From: Theocolax elegans
Lineage: Eukaryota; Arthropoda; Insecta; Hymenoptera; Cerocephalidae
Direction: 5' to 3'
DNA: 64,000 nucleotides
NCBI GenBank assembly: GCA_026168455.1
Contig: CM047429.1
Coordinates: 36,812,066 to 36,876,065 of the forward strand
Within the stretch, counting starts at the first letter, position 1. Every line of letters begins with the position of its first letter. Both the position numbers and the translations under genes were made by a program. The notes below the pieces were generated by a model. The model searched no databases. It was not told the origin of the DNA and saw only the letters and a program-made list of their open reading frames with translations. Positions 41,294-52,696 of this stretch are shown here, piece after piece.

Positions 41294-42407
41294 TGTGACA
41301 ATGTGCTTTGCACATGTCGAGAGCGAGCGACTGAACCCCTGACAAACACCTACCTACCCATATATAATTCCCTACACCTACCTACCCGGATAAGCTAAAC
41401 GAGTCCCTAGCTATACTACCTACCCATATACTATTTCCTAGTTACCTACCCGCACATTAACTACGCCCTACCTACCCTCACAGTCTAATAACCCCACCTC
41501 AAGCGCAACACACACATGCAGCCGAAGCACTAGGTGATCCTGGCGATGAGGATCTTGGGCGAGCTCAAATCATCAGGTGGGCTCCTCCGAGTCTGGCACG
41601 GCCTGTAAGGGATTGAGCTAAGGAATAAAGACACATTGGGAGAGGATGCCCAGCGGTCGCGGGAGATCAGCTGAGCCACCTCAATACGCGCGATCGCGGT
41701 CCGTGCGACCGACGCACGATCGCGCCGCACTCGGCCGCCGAAAACGAGCTACGCGCATGCGCGTAGGCCGAACCACGGCTCTCGCGAGCTACGAGATAAG
41801 ACACATTGGGAGAGGATGCCCAGCGGTCGCGGGAGATCAGCTGAGCCACCTCAATACGCGCGATCGCGGTCCGTGCGACCGACGCACGATCGCGCCGCAC
41901 TCGGCCGCCGAAAACGAGCTACGCGCATGCGCGTAGGCCGAACCACGGCTCTCGCGAGCTACGAGAGCCAGAGCTCTACGGACGGTCGACTCGACTACCT
42001 CGAACGATAGCGTGTGTGACCATAGTGTGCGAGAGAAAGCGATAGAAAAAGAGAGAGAGAGATAGAGATTTGCTGCTCCCGACCAAGTGTTCCGGACACT
42101 CCGTTAAGGTTGGTGTGATTATTACCTCTCTCGGCCGACGGTACCGCCGTGTACCCCAGGAAGTGCGTGCGAGCATCCCGTCCGTCCCATCCTTCCCCTT
42201 CCCCTCCCCTACAGCGAACCGGAATCCGAGCAGTGGAGCACGGCTCCAAGTGTTTACCGATAACCCGCGTGTTATCGAGATTCGTCGCGAGTTAACGCGG
42301 CTGGCGCCCACCTTTCAATTAGTTGTTTTTATAATAAATACTTATAATATTTATATTACTTGTTGTCCCTAATTGACCTGCACCCTGATCCCCAGTGCAG
42401 CGTCACA
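41294..42407 (+). repeat. 3' LTR (1114 bp) with internal duplication
   Basis: Same start and end as the 5' LTR. Two differences stand out. A 170-bp block beginning ACACATTGGGAGAGGATGCC is present twice (about 41628-41797 and 41798-41967) but once in the 5' LTR. Also the stretch after the CTACC-rich region (about 41400-41610) does not match its 5' counterpart. The remaining ~440 bp look identical. Confidence 0.88.
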
Positions 42408-42997
42408 CAGGTATTTATTCAATTATATAACAGGTATAACTGCTTATACCTACTGCTTTGTGTTTGTAAGCAGCTTAGAGATTGAAAAGTATCAGTAACT
42501 AACATTAAATAGTATATTTTAGAATTATTGAAGAATAATAGTGCCATGTTGTTTGTATGCAAGTATACGGTTACTCTGTTTTTTTATTAAAATGCATTCG
42601 CTCTCTTTTTTTAAGAAATTTGCCTAAAAACACCATAACTTTGTCTGAAATGCTCTGCAGCACTCAAACTTTGCATTATTTTGAAGGTAATTAATCACCG
42701 ATGAATTAGATTTTTGGATGGATAAAATATCTTTGATCGTACAACCCTTTTTATTACTATAAAGGTTTTTATTGATTATAACTATATTCAATGTGTTAAA
42801 ATAATATAAATGAAATATTTCAACAGATTCTTCTTGAAATTTATAAACTTTTTTAAATTTAATGTATATAAGAATAAATTGTTAGATTTTGAATTATTAA
42901 GTGATAAAAATGGCCAAAAAGTGGTAGTTTTTTACTGATTCCATACATTAAAACAAAATTCTATTTTTTAACTGGATCACTTCACATGAAATCTCCC

Positions 42998-43152
42998 ATA
43001 TATATATATGTGCGCTCGCGCGCGCGCGTGTGTGTGTGTGTGTGTTTGTATGTGTGTGCGTGTGTGTGTGTGCGTGAGTGTGTGTGGGTGTTGAGTGTGT
43101 GTGTGTGTGTGCGCGCGGCGGAATATTTATGTAATATATATATTTATAAATT
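42998..43152. repeat. (TA)n, (GT)n and CGGCGGAATATTTAT motif
   Basis: A TA run, a CG/GT microsatellite with TTTG and GAG interruptions, then CGGCGGAATATTTATGTAAT and (TA)n. Recurs at 45330-45482, the same part of the duplicated composite unit. Confidence 0.9.
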
Positions 43153-43772
43153 GTTTTTTCAAGAATAGATAAAAAAAAGTTATGAGTATAACTTGAAAGA
43201 ATATGTATTAGTTTACTCATTCCTGATGATAAAACTCATAAAAGTTTTAAATGTGTACTCAATGATAATAACGGATCTAATATTTAATGCTTTAAATGTA
43301 GATGCAAAATTATTTGAAGATAAAATAAATATTAATCAAGTAAATCATACACTTTTCTAAATATCACTATGATATACACAATAAGTTAAAAATTAAATGC
43401 ATTAATTATTGCATTTTTAAGATAATTCTATTAATAACAGTAATGGCAAAAGAAAATTCAAATTTTAACAGTGGCAATATAAAATACGAATTACATTTGA
43501 AAAGATTTTCGAAAAATATTAATTTAAAAGCTTTTAATTTAAATATTTTTTAAATTAATATTTCAAAACTGTATGGATATATAAGTGAGTAGATTATGTA
43601 TATTTATAGAAAACAATATTTTAAATAAACAAGTATGCATTTATTAGAAACAGAAGGTTTTTTAAAGAATGAATTTGCTTATAATAATCAAGAAAAATAT
43701 ATGGGCTCTGTAACTAAACGAAAAAATAAATTGGATATAATTATGGATTAAAACGCAAATTTTGAAAGATAA
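43153..43772 (+). mobile_element. Helitron-like repeat, 3'-truncated copy D
   Basis: Starts TTTTTTCAAGAATAGATAAA and is nearly identical to 34530-35128, ending at the same point. It is the first part of the second 2.33-kb composite unit. Confidence 0.6.
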
Positions 43773-44003
43773 ATATTTGCAATGTGTACCCAAAATTTGG
43801 TATATATTAAAATTTTGATCGGACCAGTTCACGTGGAATACTGCATATATATATATTGTATATAAATAGTTCGCCGCCGTCCTGTCTAAGATTTCAGGGT
43901 TCTAATATATGCCGCTGTGTATAAAAATTTTTCACTCCCCATATATCGGCATTCATATATATATATAGACATGGTTCCAGAGACCACAGTACATACATAG
44001 ATA

Positions 44004-44046
<43 letters not shown>
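43773..44046. repeat. family 2 palindrome end, GGC motif and (TA)n
   Basis: Same order and sequence as 35129-35395, in the second composite unit. Confidence 0.75.
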
Positions 44047-44048
<2 letters not shown>

Positions 44049-45329
44049 GAGATTCCATGTGAAGTGATCCAGTTAAAAAATAGAATTTTGTTTTAATGTA
44101 TGGAATCAGTAAAAAACTACTTGAATAGAGTGTAGCTAAATTTTTAGACCTAAATTTCATTTAGTACCAGAGCTGTAACCAATCAAAAAATCGAATTTTT
44201 TGAAAAAAATGACTTTTTGGCCATTTTTATCACTTAATAATTCAAAATCTAACAATTGTTTCTTATATACATTAAATTTGAAAAAGTTTATAAATTTCAA
44301 GAAGAATCTGTTGAAATATTTCATTTATATTAGTTTAACACATTGAATATAGTTATAATTAATAAAAACCTTTTTAGTAAAAAAAAGGGTTGTACGATCA
44401 AAAATATTTTATCCATCCAAGAATCTAATTCATCGATGATTAATTACTTTCAAAATGATGCAAAGTTTGAGTGCGGCAGAGCATTTCATACAAAGTTATG
44501 GTGTTTTTAGGCAAATTTCTTAAAAAAAGAGAGCGAATGTATTTTATGAAAAAAACAGAGTAACCGTATACTTGCATTCAAACAACATGGCACTATTATT
44601 CTTCAATAATTCTAAAATATACTATTTAATGTTAGTTACTGATACTTTTCAATCTCTAAGCTGCTTACAAACACAAAGCAGTAGGTATAAGCAGTTATAC
44701 CTGTTATATAATTGGATTTATTGGAATTTTAATAAGTTTCAGGTATTTATTCAATTATATAACAGGTATAACTGCTTATACCTACTGCTTTGTGTTTGAA
44801 AGCAGCTTAGAGATTGAAAAGTATCAGTAACTAACATTAAATAGTATATTTTAGAATTATTGAAGAATAATAGTGCCATGTTGTTTGTATGCAAGTATAC
44901 GGTTACTCTGTTTTTTTATTAAAATGCATTCGCTCTCTTTTTTTAAGAAATTTGCCTAAAAACACCATAACTTTGTCTGAAATGCTCTGCAGCACTCAAA
45001 CTTTGCATTATTTTGAAGGTAATTAATCACCGATGAATTAGATTTTTGGATGGATAAAATATCTTTGATCGTACAACCCTTTTTATTACTATAAAGGTTT
45101 TTATTGATTATAACTATATTCAATGTGTTAAAATAATATAAATGAAATATTTCAACAGATTCTTCTTGAAATTTATAAACTTTTTTAAATTTAATGTATA
45201 TAAGAATAAATTGTTAGATTTTGAATTATTAAGTGATAAAAATGGCCAAAAAGTGGTAGTTTTTTACTGATTCCATACATTAAAACAAAATTCTATTTTT
45301 TAACTGGATCACTTCACATGAAATCTCCC
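44047..45329. mobile_element. complete long palindrome, family 3
   Basis: Starts GGGAGATTCCATGTGAAGTG and ends with the reverse complement CACATGAAATCTCCC, with (TA)n on both sides. Arms of about 600-640 bp meet near 44725-44745, where AGGTATAAGCAGTTATACCT itself is palindromic. No ORF: the 75-codon frame at 44572 lies within the arm and is not conserved. This is the intact counterpart of 35396-42997. Confidence 0.88.
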
Positions 45330-45482
45330 ATATATATATATGTGCGCTCGCGCGCGCGCGCGTGTGTGTGTGTGTGTTTGTATGTGTGTGCGTGTGTGTG
45401 TGTGCGTGAGTGTGTGTGGGTGTTGAGTGTGTGTGTGTGTGTGCGCGCGGCGGAATATTTATGTAATATATATATTTATAAA
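45330..45482. repeat. (TA)n, (GT)n and CGGCGGAATATTTAT motif
   Basis: Near-identical to 42998-43152, with one or two repeat-unit differences. Confidence 0.9.
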
Positions 45483-46735
45483 TTGTTTTTTCAAGAATAG
45501 ATAAAAAAAAGTTATGAGTATAACTTGAAAGAATATGTATTAGTTTACTCATTCCTGATGATAAAACTCATAAAAGTTTTAAATGTGTACTCAATGATAA
45601 TAACGGATCTAATATTTAATGCTTTAAATGTAGATGCAAAATTATTTGAAGATAAAATAAATATTAATCAAGTAAATCATACACTTTTCTAAATATCAAT
45701 ATGATATATACAATAAGTTAAAAATTAAATGCATTAAATATTGCATTTTTAAGATAATTCTATTATAAACCAGTAATGGCAAACGAAAATTCAAATTTTA
45801 ACAGTGGCAATATAAAATACGAATTACATTTGAAAAGATTTTCAAAAACTATTAATTTAGAAGCATTTAATTTAAATATTTTTTAAATTAATATTTCAAA
45901 ATTGTATGGTTATATAAGTGAGTAGATTATGTACATTTATAGAAAACAATATTTTAAATAAACAAGTATGTATTTATTAGAAACAGAAGGTTATGTAAGG
46001 AATGAATTTGATTATAATAATCAAGAAAAATATATGGGAAACAATAAATTGGATATAATTATGGATTAAAACGCAAATTTTGGAAGAGGGTACAAATGAC
46101 GAATTACGGGAGAAATTGAAGAAACAGGTTTTGATTTATATGCCACTAAAATTATATAAATACTTCTTTAAAATTAATAGAAAAATTTATTTATTTAAGA
46201 AGAAAGTTTTATTTCTCGAAAAGTACAAAATATTAATGACATATAGAACTTTTGGCGATGATCCTTCGTCATTAAATAAATTAATTTTAGGAGGTAAAGT
46301 TTTATTTAAATTCGTTTAAAATAATCCAAAATTTTAATAAGTTTTTACTAAATACTACAATTAAGTATATGCACTTTACTATTTTTGGTAAGTTAATTTT
46401 TTATTAACATTTATAATTATTAAAATATAAATTTAAACTTTGTAAGAATTCATATAGTTTAAAATTTACAGTTAACATTTAATATGTTCTATTATTTTTA
46501 TTATTTTTATTCTGATTTCATTACACTAAAGTTTGGTAAAAACTTTTATTTATAAATTATTACAGTACCTCCAAGGTGTTCTGTGAATCGGCTTAATTTC
46601 TAGGGTGTCCATGGTAGTTAAAAAATAATACAATTTAAAACTTTATTTTAAATAAATTTATTACGAAAAACCTTTTTCGAAATTAAAAATAGGAGGTTGG
46701 CGCGCGAAGCGCGCAGGGGGGCGATGCCCCCCTAG
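45483..46735 (+). mobile_element. Helitron-like repeat, near-complete copy E
   Basis: Runs from TTGTTTTTTCAAGAATAG-type sequence to the double GC hairpin (GCGCGC-GAA-GCGCGC, GGGGGGC-GAT-GCCCCCC) and CTAG. The next base is A, not the T expected at a canonical Helitron site. An open stretch of 79 codons at 46080-46319 is broken in the other copies, so the ancestral element may have had coding sequence of unknown type. Confidence 0.55.
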
Positions 46736-47060
46736 AATATATATATAAATTAACGGCGGAAATAAACTACAAGAAATTAATATTTTTAATTATACAGAAA
46801 AATAATTATAAGAATAGCAAATAATTATTTAAAATAAATAAATACTCCATTTTTAAATTGAAAACGTGTAATGGTAAGTGATATTCACTCACCATTATAC
46901 GAATTAGGTAGGTAAACACGAGCGCTATATATAGATATAGATATAGCCAACGACTCGAACGACTGATACCCGCGCAATGAGAATCAGAATTCGGGAGAGA
47001 GTCGCGCGCGCAGCATTTCTTGTGCAAGTAGAAGATTGTAGAATACTCGCCAACCTCAGC
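46736..47060. other. spacer without recognised gene
   Basis: AT-rich to 46910, then GC-richer with a short (GATATA)n. It probably includes the damaged beginning of the gypsy relic that follows. No motif recognised. Confidence 0.5.
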
Positions 47061-47068
47061 GAGACGAG

Positions 47069-48054
47069 GTGTTACCGTCCTTGTCGGAACTTCTCACCGA
47101 TAACGCAGCTACGTGGTATCGGAACGTGAAGGATAGATGGCACTCGTGGCAAAATTTCGTGAGATACGCCAAGATATGGTACGGGATGGCCAGAGTTATC
47201 AACAACGGCTCATCGAGGAGTCTAACGCCCGCACGCAAGGCGAAGATGAGCCGGTAAGAGATTATATTACCTGCTCGATTGCGATAATGCGTAAGCTCAA
47301 GCCTATTCCTGATGAGCGGAGCCAGTTAGATCATCTGTACCGCAATATGCTACCTCAACTCCAACGGTTATTTAAGAGAGTTGAAGCTCGGTCGATCGAC
47401 AGTTTTTTGCAATTGGCGTTGGACGCCGAGCAAACACTCGAGCGAGAAAAGTTATATCGGCCGCCTCCCGCAGAAGAAGACTTGATGCTACCTGAATTAG
47501 CATATAAGTCGCGGAATAAGAAGCGGCCGAACGCTAAACCAAAGGTAGCAATCGTAGCCAAGGAAACTAGTGAACCGACCCAACCGGATCTTTTGGAACG
47601 AAGATTCTTTAGGAGACGTTAGTATTCGTTAAGACGAGTTGCCATACCGCTGGGGTGAGAGGCAACAATGATGTCTCTCAAAGCAAGAAGACCCACAGAT
47701 CACCTCCTCGTTTCAAGTGGGGACAGAGGAAGGGGCGCCTGGCTCATTCTCGACCAAAGTCGGTCACAAACTTCCATCCCCACCACCACAGTCCCGGTGG
47801 ATTTCCCCGCGAGAACGTCAAAAAGTGTGGAGGTACGACTGTAGGAGAAAAGCCTGTGTTTCTCTCTCCACAGTGTGTATACGTATATGCAGTACACCTC
47901 CAAAGTTGGCACTAGACGTAGGGGAGCTTGAGTTTCTAGGATCTCAACCGTGGTGGTGCAAACGCACGGCTATCCCTAACGAGGCTCTCGGTGCTCAGAA
48001 AACGGTCTTCTTGACACCGGTCGAGCAGGGACAACCTTCGCCTCTCTAGCCCAG
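47069..48054 (+). pseudogene. Ty3/gypsy gag and protease remnant
   Basis: 47069-47165 encodes a capsid-type segment (LLTDNAATWYRNVKDRWHSW). The frame changes, and 47190-47622 continues with the capsid C-terminal part (ARTQGEDEPVRDYITC, QLDHLYRNMLPQLQ) and a basic tail. After more frame changes, a damaged Cys-rich stretch near 47820-47900 and LLDTGRAGTTF follow. The GAC ACC GGT at 48013-48021 is the DTG signature of an aspartic protease. No RT, RNase H or integrase follows before 51 kb, so pol is lost. It is more decayed than the other LTR elements here. Confidence 0.7.
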
Positions 48055-49377
48055 GTGATCGAAAGTGAGCAAACGGCTCCCCGAGGGCGTAGGTCGCGTT
48101 TGGGTGGGGGATATAGCGGATACGGATTTTCGAGTGTCGGCGCAGGTTAGGTCCCTGAATTATCGGCGACGTTCGTCGATAGGACCAAGTCGACTAGCCG
48201 GGATAATTGCGAATGGTAGCACAGTAATGAGGCTTCTGCCTCGCGCTCCCGGGATCGTGGGTCCGCGCACCGATACCTTCGTTGATTTTTTTATTCCTTA
48301 TATTCAATCCGTACCCCGTTACAAACGCTAACAGTAAATAAAAAAGGTCTTTTTCTCTTTACTCGTCTCGCTTAACATAATATTGACGTCAATATACAAA
48401 GAAAAAAAAAGGAAAATGTTTAAATTTTTCGATGTCAGTTGAACTTCGTTAAATTTAAATTTAATTGCTATAAAAAGTATTTCAAATAAAAAAAATGATT
48501 TGCAATAAAATAGAATCATTGGAGTCTAACAAATCACTAAACCTAAAACCTATATCCTATCCTTCCTAAGGAGTGCTTAATTGCACCTTTTCCTCCTCCT
48601 TGCGGTAAATAGTCCAGCAACATCGTCACTTATCCTTCCTAAAAAAGTGCTTTATTGCACCCTTTCCTCCTCGTTGCGGTAAATTGTCCAGCAACACCGT
48701 ACTTATCCTTCCTAAGGAGTGCTTAATTGCACCCTTTCCTCCTCGTTGCGGTAAATAGTCTAGCAACACCGTCACTTATCCTTCCTACATATCATTCAAA
48801 ATGTTAACCTATATAAATAATTACAACCAAACTCACCTTGACTCTAGTAATTCGGTTAATTAGTCATACTTTCTTAAGGACTCGCAGGTATAAATAAATA
48901 AGGAGAGTTTGGCATACTAGAAAGAAAATAATCTATCACTAGGCTCAATAGACATAGGAGAATCTGTACAACAAAATACTGATTGCAAAGAAACGAGAAG
49001 AGGAGAGAAAAGAAAGATTTTATCAAAATTAATTATTAAAAGGAGAACTTTATTGGGAAAATTAATAAAGTAAACTCACAGATTGCTTCGATACACATGT
49101 CAGATAAAATCATGGATTCAAATTTAAAGTAATAAAAATTTCTGATATTGATTTTAATTAAAAAATGCAGCAAAAATTCGATAAATTAGTTAATTTCGTG
49201 GAAAAAGTGCAAAATTCAACTATTAAAAAAAATAATAATTAAAATTGTACAATTTAGTGTTTATGCCAATGTAGTCATACTAGTGTTCAATATTATCTTA
49301 TTTATAAACAATAGGTATTCTACTTGTTTCGAATGGTAAAAAAAACATACATAACAAATAATTTTTAAAATTGTATA
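47694..49377. repeat. 1.68-kb tandem duplication, unit 1
   Basis: From ATCACCTCCTCGTTTCAAG to ATTGTATAAATCA. Repeated at 49378-51057 with only single-base indels in A runs by eye (for example near 48345 versus 50024). ATCA is shared at the breakpoints. The unit holds the gypsy protease remnant and AT-rich DNA. 48330-49375 has no gene apart from a minisatellite. Confidence 0.93.
48555..48787. repeat. minisatellite, three units of about 75 bp
   Basis: Units begin TATCCTTCCTAAGGAGTGCT or TATCCTTCCTAAAAAAGTGC and contain CCTCGTTGCGGTAAATAGTC. Three full copies plus a partial start. The same array is at 50233-50463 in unit 2. Confidence 0.9.
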
Positions 49378-51057
49378 AATCACCTCCTCGTTTCAAGTGG
49401 GGACAGAGGAAGGGGCGCCTGGCTCATTCTCGACCAAAGTCGGTCACAAACTTCCATCCCCACCACCACAGTCCCGGTGGATTTCCCCGCGAGAACGTCA
49501 AAAAGTGTGGAGGTACGACTGTAGGAGAAAAGCCTGTGTTTCTCTCTCCACAGTGTGTATACGTATATGCAGTACACCTCCAAAGTTGGCACTAGACGTA
49601 GGGGAGCTTGAGTTTCTAGGATCTCAACCGTGGTGGTGCAAACGCACGGCTATCCCTAACGAGGCTCTCGGTGCTCAGAAAACGGTCTTCTTGACACCGG
49701 TCGAGCAGGGACAACCTTCGCCTCTCTAGCCCAGGTGATCGAAAGTGAGCAAACGGCTCCCCGAGGGCGTAGGTCGCGTTTGGGTGGGGGATATAGCGGA
49801 TACGGATTTTCGAGTGTCGGCGCAGGTTAGGTCCCTGAATTATCGGCGACGTTCGTCGATAGGACCAAGTCGACTAGCCGGGATAATTGCGAATGGTAGC
49901 ACAGTAATGAGGCTTCTGCCTCGCGCTCCCGGGATCGTGGGTCCGCGCACCGATACCTTCGTTGATTTTTTTATTCCTTATATTCAATCCGTACCCCGTT
50001 ACAAACGCTAACAGTAAATAAAAAGGTCTTTTTCTCTTTACTCGTCTCGCTTAACATAATATTGACGTCAATATACAAAGAAAAAAAAGGAAAATGTTTA
50101 AATTTTTCGATGTCAGTTGAACTTCGTTAAATTTAAATTTAATTGCTATAAAAAGTATTTCAAATAAAAAAAATGATTTGCAATAAATAGAATCATTGGA
50201 GTCTAACAAATCACTAAACCTAAACCTATATCCTATCCTTCCTAAGGAGTGCTTAATTGCACCTTTTCCTCCTCCTTGCGGTAAATAGTCCAGCAACATC
50301 GTCACTTATCCTTCCTAAAAAAGTGCTTTATTGCACCCTTTCCTCCTCGTTGCGGTAAATTGTCCAGCAACACCGTACTTATCCTTCCTAAGGAGTGCTT
50401 AATTGCACCCTTTCCTCCTCGTTGCGGTAAATAGTCTAGCAACACCGTCACTTATCCTTCCTACATATCATTCAAAATGTTAACCTATATAAATAATTAC
50501 AACCAAACTCACCTTGACTCTAGTAATTCGGTTAATTAGTCATACTTTCTTAAGGACTCGCAGGTATAAATAAATAAGGAGAGTTTGGCATACTAGAAAG
50601 AAAATAATCTATCACTAGGCTCAATAGACATAGGAGAATCTGTACAACAAAATACTGATTGCAAAGAAACGAGAAGAGGAGAGAAAAGAAAGATTTTATC
50701 AAAATTAATTATTAAAAGGAGAACTTTATTGGGAAAATTAAATAAAGTAAACTCACAGATTGCTTCGATACACATGTCAGATAAAATCATGGATTCAAAT
50801 TTAAAGTAATAAAAATTTCTGATATTGATTTTAATTAAAAAATGCAGCAAAAATTCGATAAATTAGTTAATTTCGTGGAAAAAGTGCAAAATTCAACTAT
50901 TAAAAAAAATAATAATTAAAATTGTACAATTTAGTGTTTATGCCAATGTAGTCATACTAGTGTTCAATATTATCTTATTTATAAACAATAGGTATTCTAC
51001 TTGTTTCGAATGGTAAAAAAAACATACATAACAAATAATTTTTAAAATTGTATAAAT
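49378..51057. repeat. 1.68-kb tandem duplication, unit 2
   Basis: Second copy. Its protease DTG codons fall at 49693-49701 and its minisatellite at 50233-50463. It contains no gag core, so it is not an independent element insertion. Confidence 0.93.
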
Positions 51058-51795
51058 CAATTCAGGATATACAATAATAATTGATACAGATAAATAATAT
51101 TTTTCTCATGTTTATATTACCAATAATACAATGTGTAAAAAAAATACAAAAATAATATAAATAGTAGTAAAATTCTGGTGTATTTATTTAATTATTATTC
51201 AAAATTAATTTTGTTCCATTTGGAATTAACAAGTAAACAAACTTAAACGATTTTTCTTTATTTACTTGAACATAACAAATAAGTTTCTACAGTTGTTAGT
51301 TTGAATAGAATCAAGAAAACGACGAATATTTAAACTATTCCTCAAAATATAAAAATAAAAAAAGTGTAAATGAGTCATTTTTACGTGAAACATAATCGAA
51401 TTAAGCGAATAAAAACGAACGTTCGTGCCACAATTCTATGATGCGCAAGCATCGGGCAGTTCCGTAACTGCTTGGGTTATTCCGTCGTACCGTTTATTTA
51501 GTGTAGTCTACTCTTTCTCCCAAGATATAGAAGCATGGTTCTACATGGGCATACTTAGCCTACTCTATTTTCGCACTGTCACTTATGTATTGCTCATTTT
51601 ATTTTTTCATTTGTATCGAGTGTATCTTTTTCTTATGAAACTGAATTAACTATTTCTCAATTATATATTATATTATATTAAAAGTAAATCTTTGTTTATA
51701 ATGGCTGAATAGAAAATTCTAAACAAAAATAAAGTCAAATAATTATGTGTTCGTTTTATTTTAGTGGGGGAGAGGGAGCGAAGAAAATTAATTTT
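51058..51795. other. AT-rich spacer, no supported gene
   Basis: Includes a 74-codon frame at 51425-51649 with a hydrophobic second half (GILSLLYFRTVTYVLLILF). One possible membrane segment is not enough to call a gene, and no start context, intron or homologue could be shown. Confidence 0.5.
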
Positions 51796-52008
51796 TTAAC
51801 ACTACGTGTGCGAAACACGGTTTCTCGTGCTTGTTTTGCGTGTGCGAAACATGAGATTTTTTAACCGTGTGCGAAACATGACCGCCAATTGTTTTGCGAA
51901 CTTCAGGTCGACGTTTGAATTGTAGATCTTAAGGTTATCTGGACAGAGATTTTCCGAATCAACAAAGTATCGATAATATTAACTAAAATTTGAAATTGTT
52001 GAAAAGAA

Positions 52009-52137
52009 ATGAGCTCAGAAAGTGATTCGGAAGAAGCTTATGACGATTCAGTACCGACAGATATGGCAGATCAAGCAAATAATATTTTTAATAATTATAG
52101 TTCTTTACACAGATATATCGTATATAGTTGCATATAA
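52009..52137 (+). pseudogene. piggyBac-type transposase N-terminus, truncated
   Basis: 42 codons starting MSSESDSEEAYDDS, preceded by AAAAGAA. A Ser/Asp/Glu-rich start is usual for piggyBac transposases, and the place between TTAA-flanked inverted repeats supports it. It stops just before the inserted MITE. No catalytic Asp or RING-like region remains. Confidence 0.55.
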
Positions 52138-52153
52138 TATCTTAAATTGATCA

Positions 52154-52545
52154 ATCGGTACTTATGCCGACAAATTCTTACGGGAAATGGGAATTGTGCT
52201 TACTTTGGGGTAATTATGCCGACGTCAGCATAATTCCACCGAAAATTCAACCATGTATCCGTACTTATGCCGACACACAAAAAATCGGAAAATTATCTTT
52301 ATGAGCCCCGCTTTGACGGCCTCCGGCCTCCGGCACCTCGAAAGACGTTATAACTTCAATCCTTCATTAATATTATAAGGTCAAAGTGTGCTTTTTTACC
52401 CGTGAGGGGTATTTAGGTATTTGGGTTATTGGTTTTTTATGCATTATTCTATCAATTAATATTCTCCCCCTTATATCTGAGTCGTTACATATGTTTTATA
52501 ACCTCAAAACACCAAGATAACACGTAGTGTCACCATAAGTACCGA
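52154..52545. mobile_element. MITE with ATCGGTACTTATG ends, copy 1
   Basis: Ends ATCGGTACTTATGCCGAC and CACCATAAGTACCGAT are inverted. The sequence from 52259 matches 55154-55487. The first 100 bp contain extra TTATGCCGAC repeats. It lies inside the piggyBac relic. A TA or no duplication is possible; this could not be resolved. Confidence 0.7.
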
Positions 52546-52696
52546 TACTGGTGTTTATATATATACATATTCTTTTTATTATACATAGTTCTACATTTAC
52601 TTTTTTTTCGTTTACTCGTCTAATTGTCGACTCGTCTCTCTCCGCTCGGTTAATAACCTGGAAACTTATTAACGTGTTTCGCTCACGGAGTGTTAA

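Larger units (their letters stand above)
36093..42407 (+). mobile_element. gag-only LTR retrotransposon
   Basis: 5' LTR, PBS, a 1.35-kb leader, one intact gag-like ORF, about 0.9 kb of non-coding DNA, PPT, 3' LTR and CAGG target duplications. No protease, RT, RNase H or integrase is seen anywhere inside. Its retrotransposition must have used enzymes supplied in trans. Four-base duplications fit Ty3/gypsy but also other LTR groups, so the clade is open. A related solo LTR sits at 55994-56459. Confidence 0.88.
35396..42997. mobile_element. palindrome family 3, split by an LTR element
   Basis: Left arm 35396-36092 and right arm 42408-42997 together match the uninterrupted palindrome at 44047-45329. 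The 6.3-kb LTR element (36093-42407) lies at its centre, in TTTCAGG|TATTTATT. Arms start GGAAGATTCCATGTGAAGTG, with one G lost relative to the other copies. No coding capacity. Confidence 0.88.
51796..52696 (+). mobile_element. piggyBac-like relic with TTAA duplications
   Basis: TTAA at 51796-51799 and 52693-52696 flank inverted ends CACTACGTGTGCGAAACACG (51800 on) and CACTCCGTGAGCGAAACACG (minus strand from 52692). TTAA targets are diagnostic of the piggyBac superfamily. GTGTGCGAAACA recurs at about 51806, 51840 and 51870 as subterminal repeats. A short acidic reading frame begins at 52009. A different MITE (52154-52545) has inserted in the middle. Most of the transposase is deleted. Confidence 0.82.

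Noticed and set aside
46080..46319. 79-codon ORF in Helitron-like copy E as a functional gene
   Set aside because: Equivalent stretches in the other copies contain stops; it is better described as a remnant of unknown coding sequence.
51425..51649. 74-codon frame with a hydrophobic half, possible membrane peptide
   Set aside because: A single hydrophobic stretch in isolated AT-rich DNA without other support.
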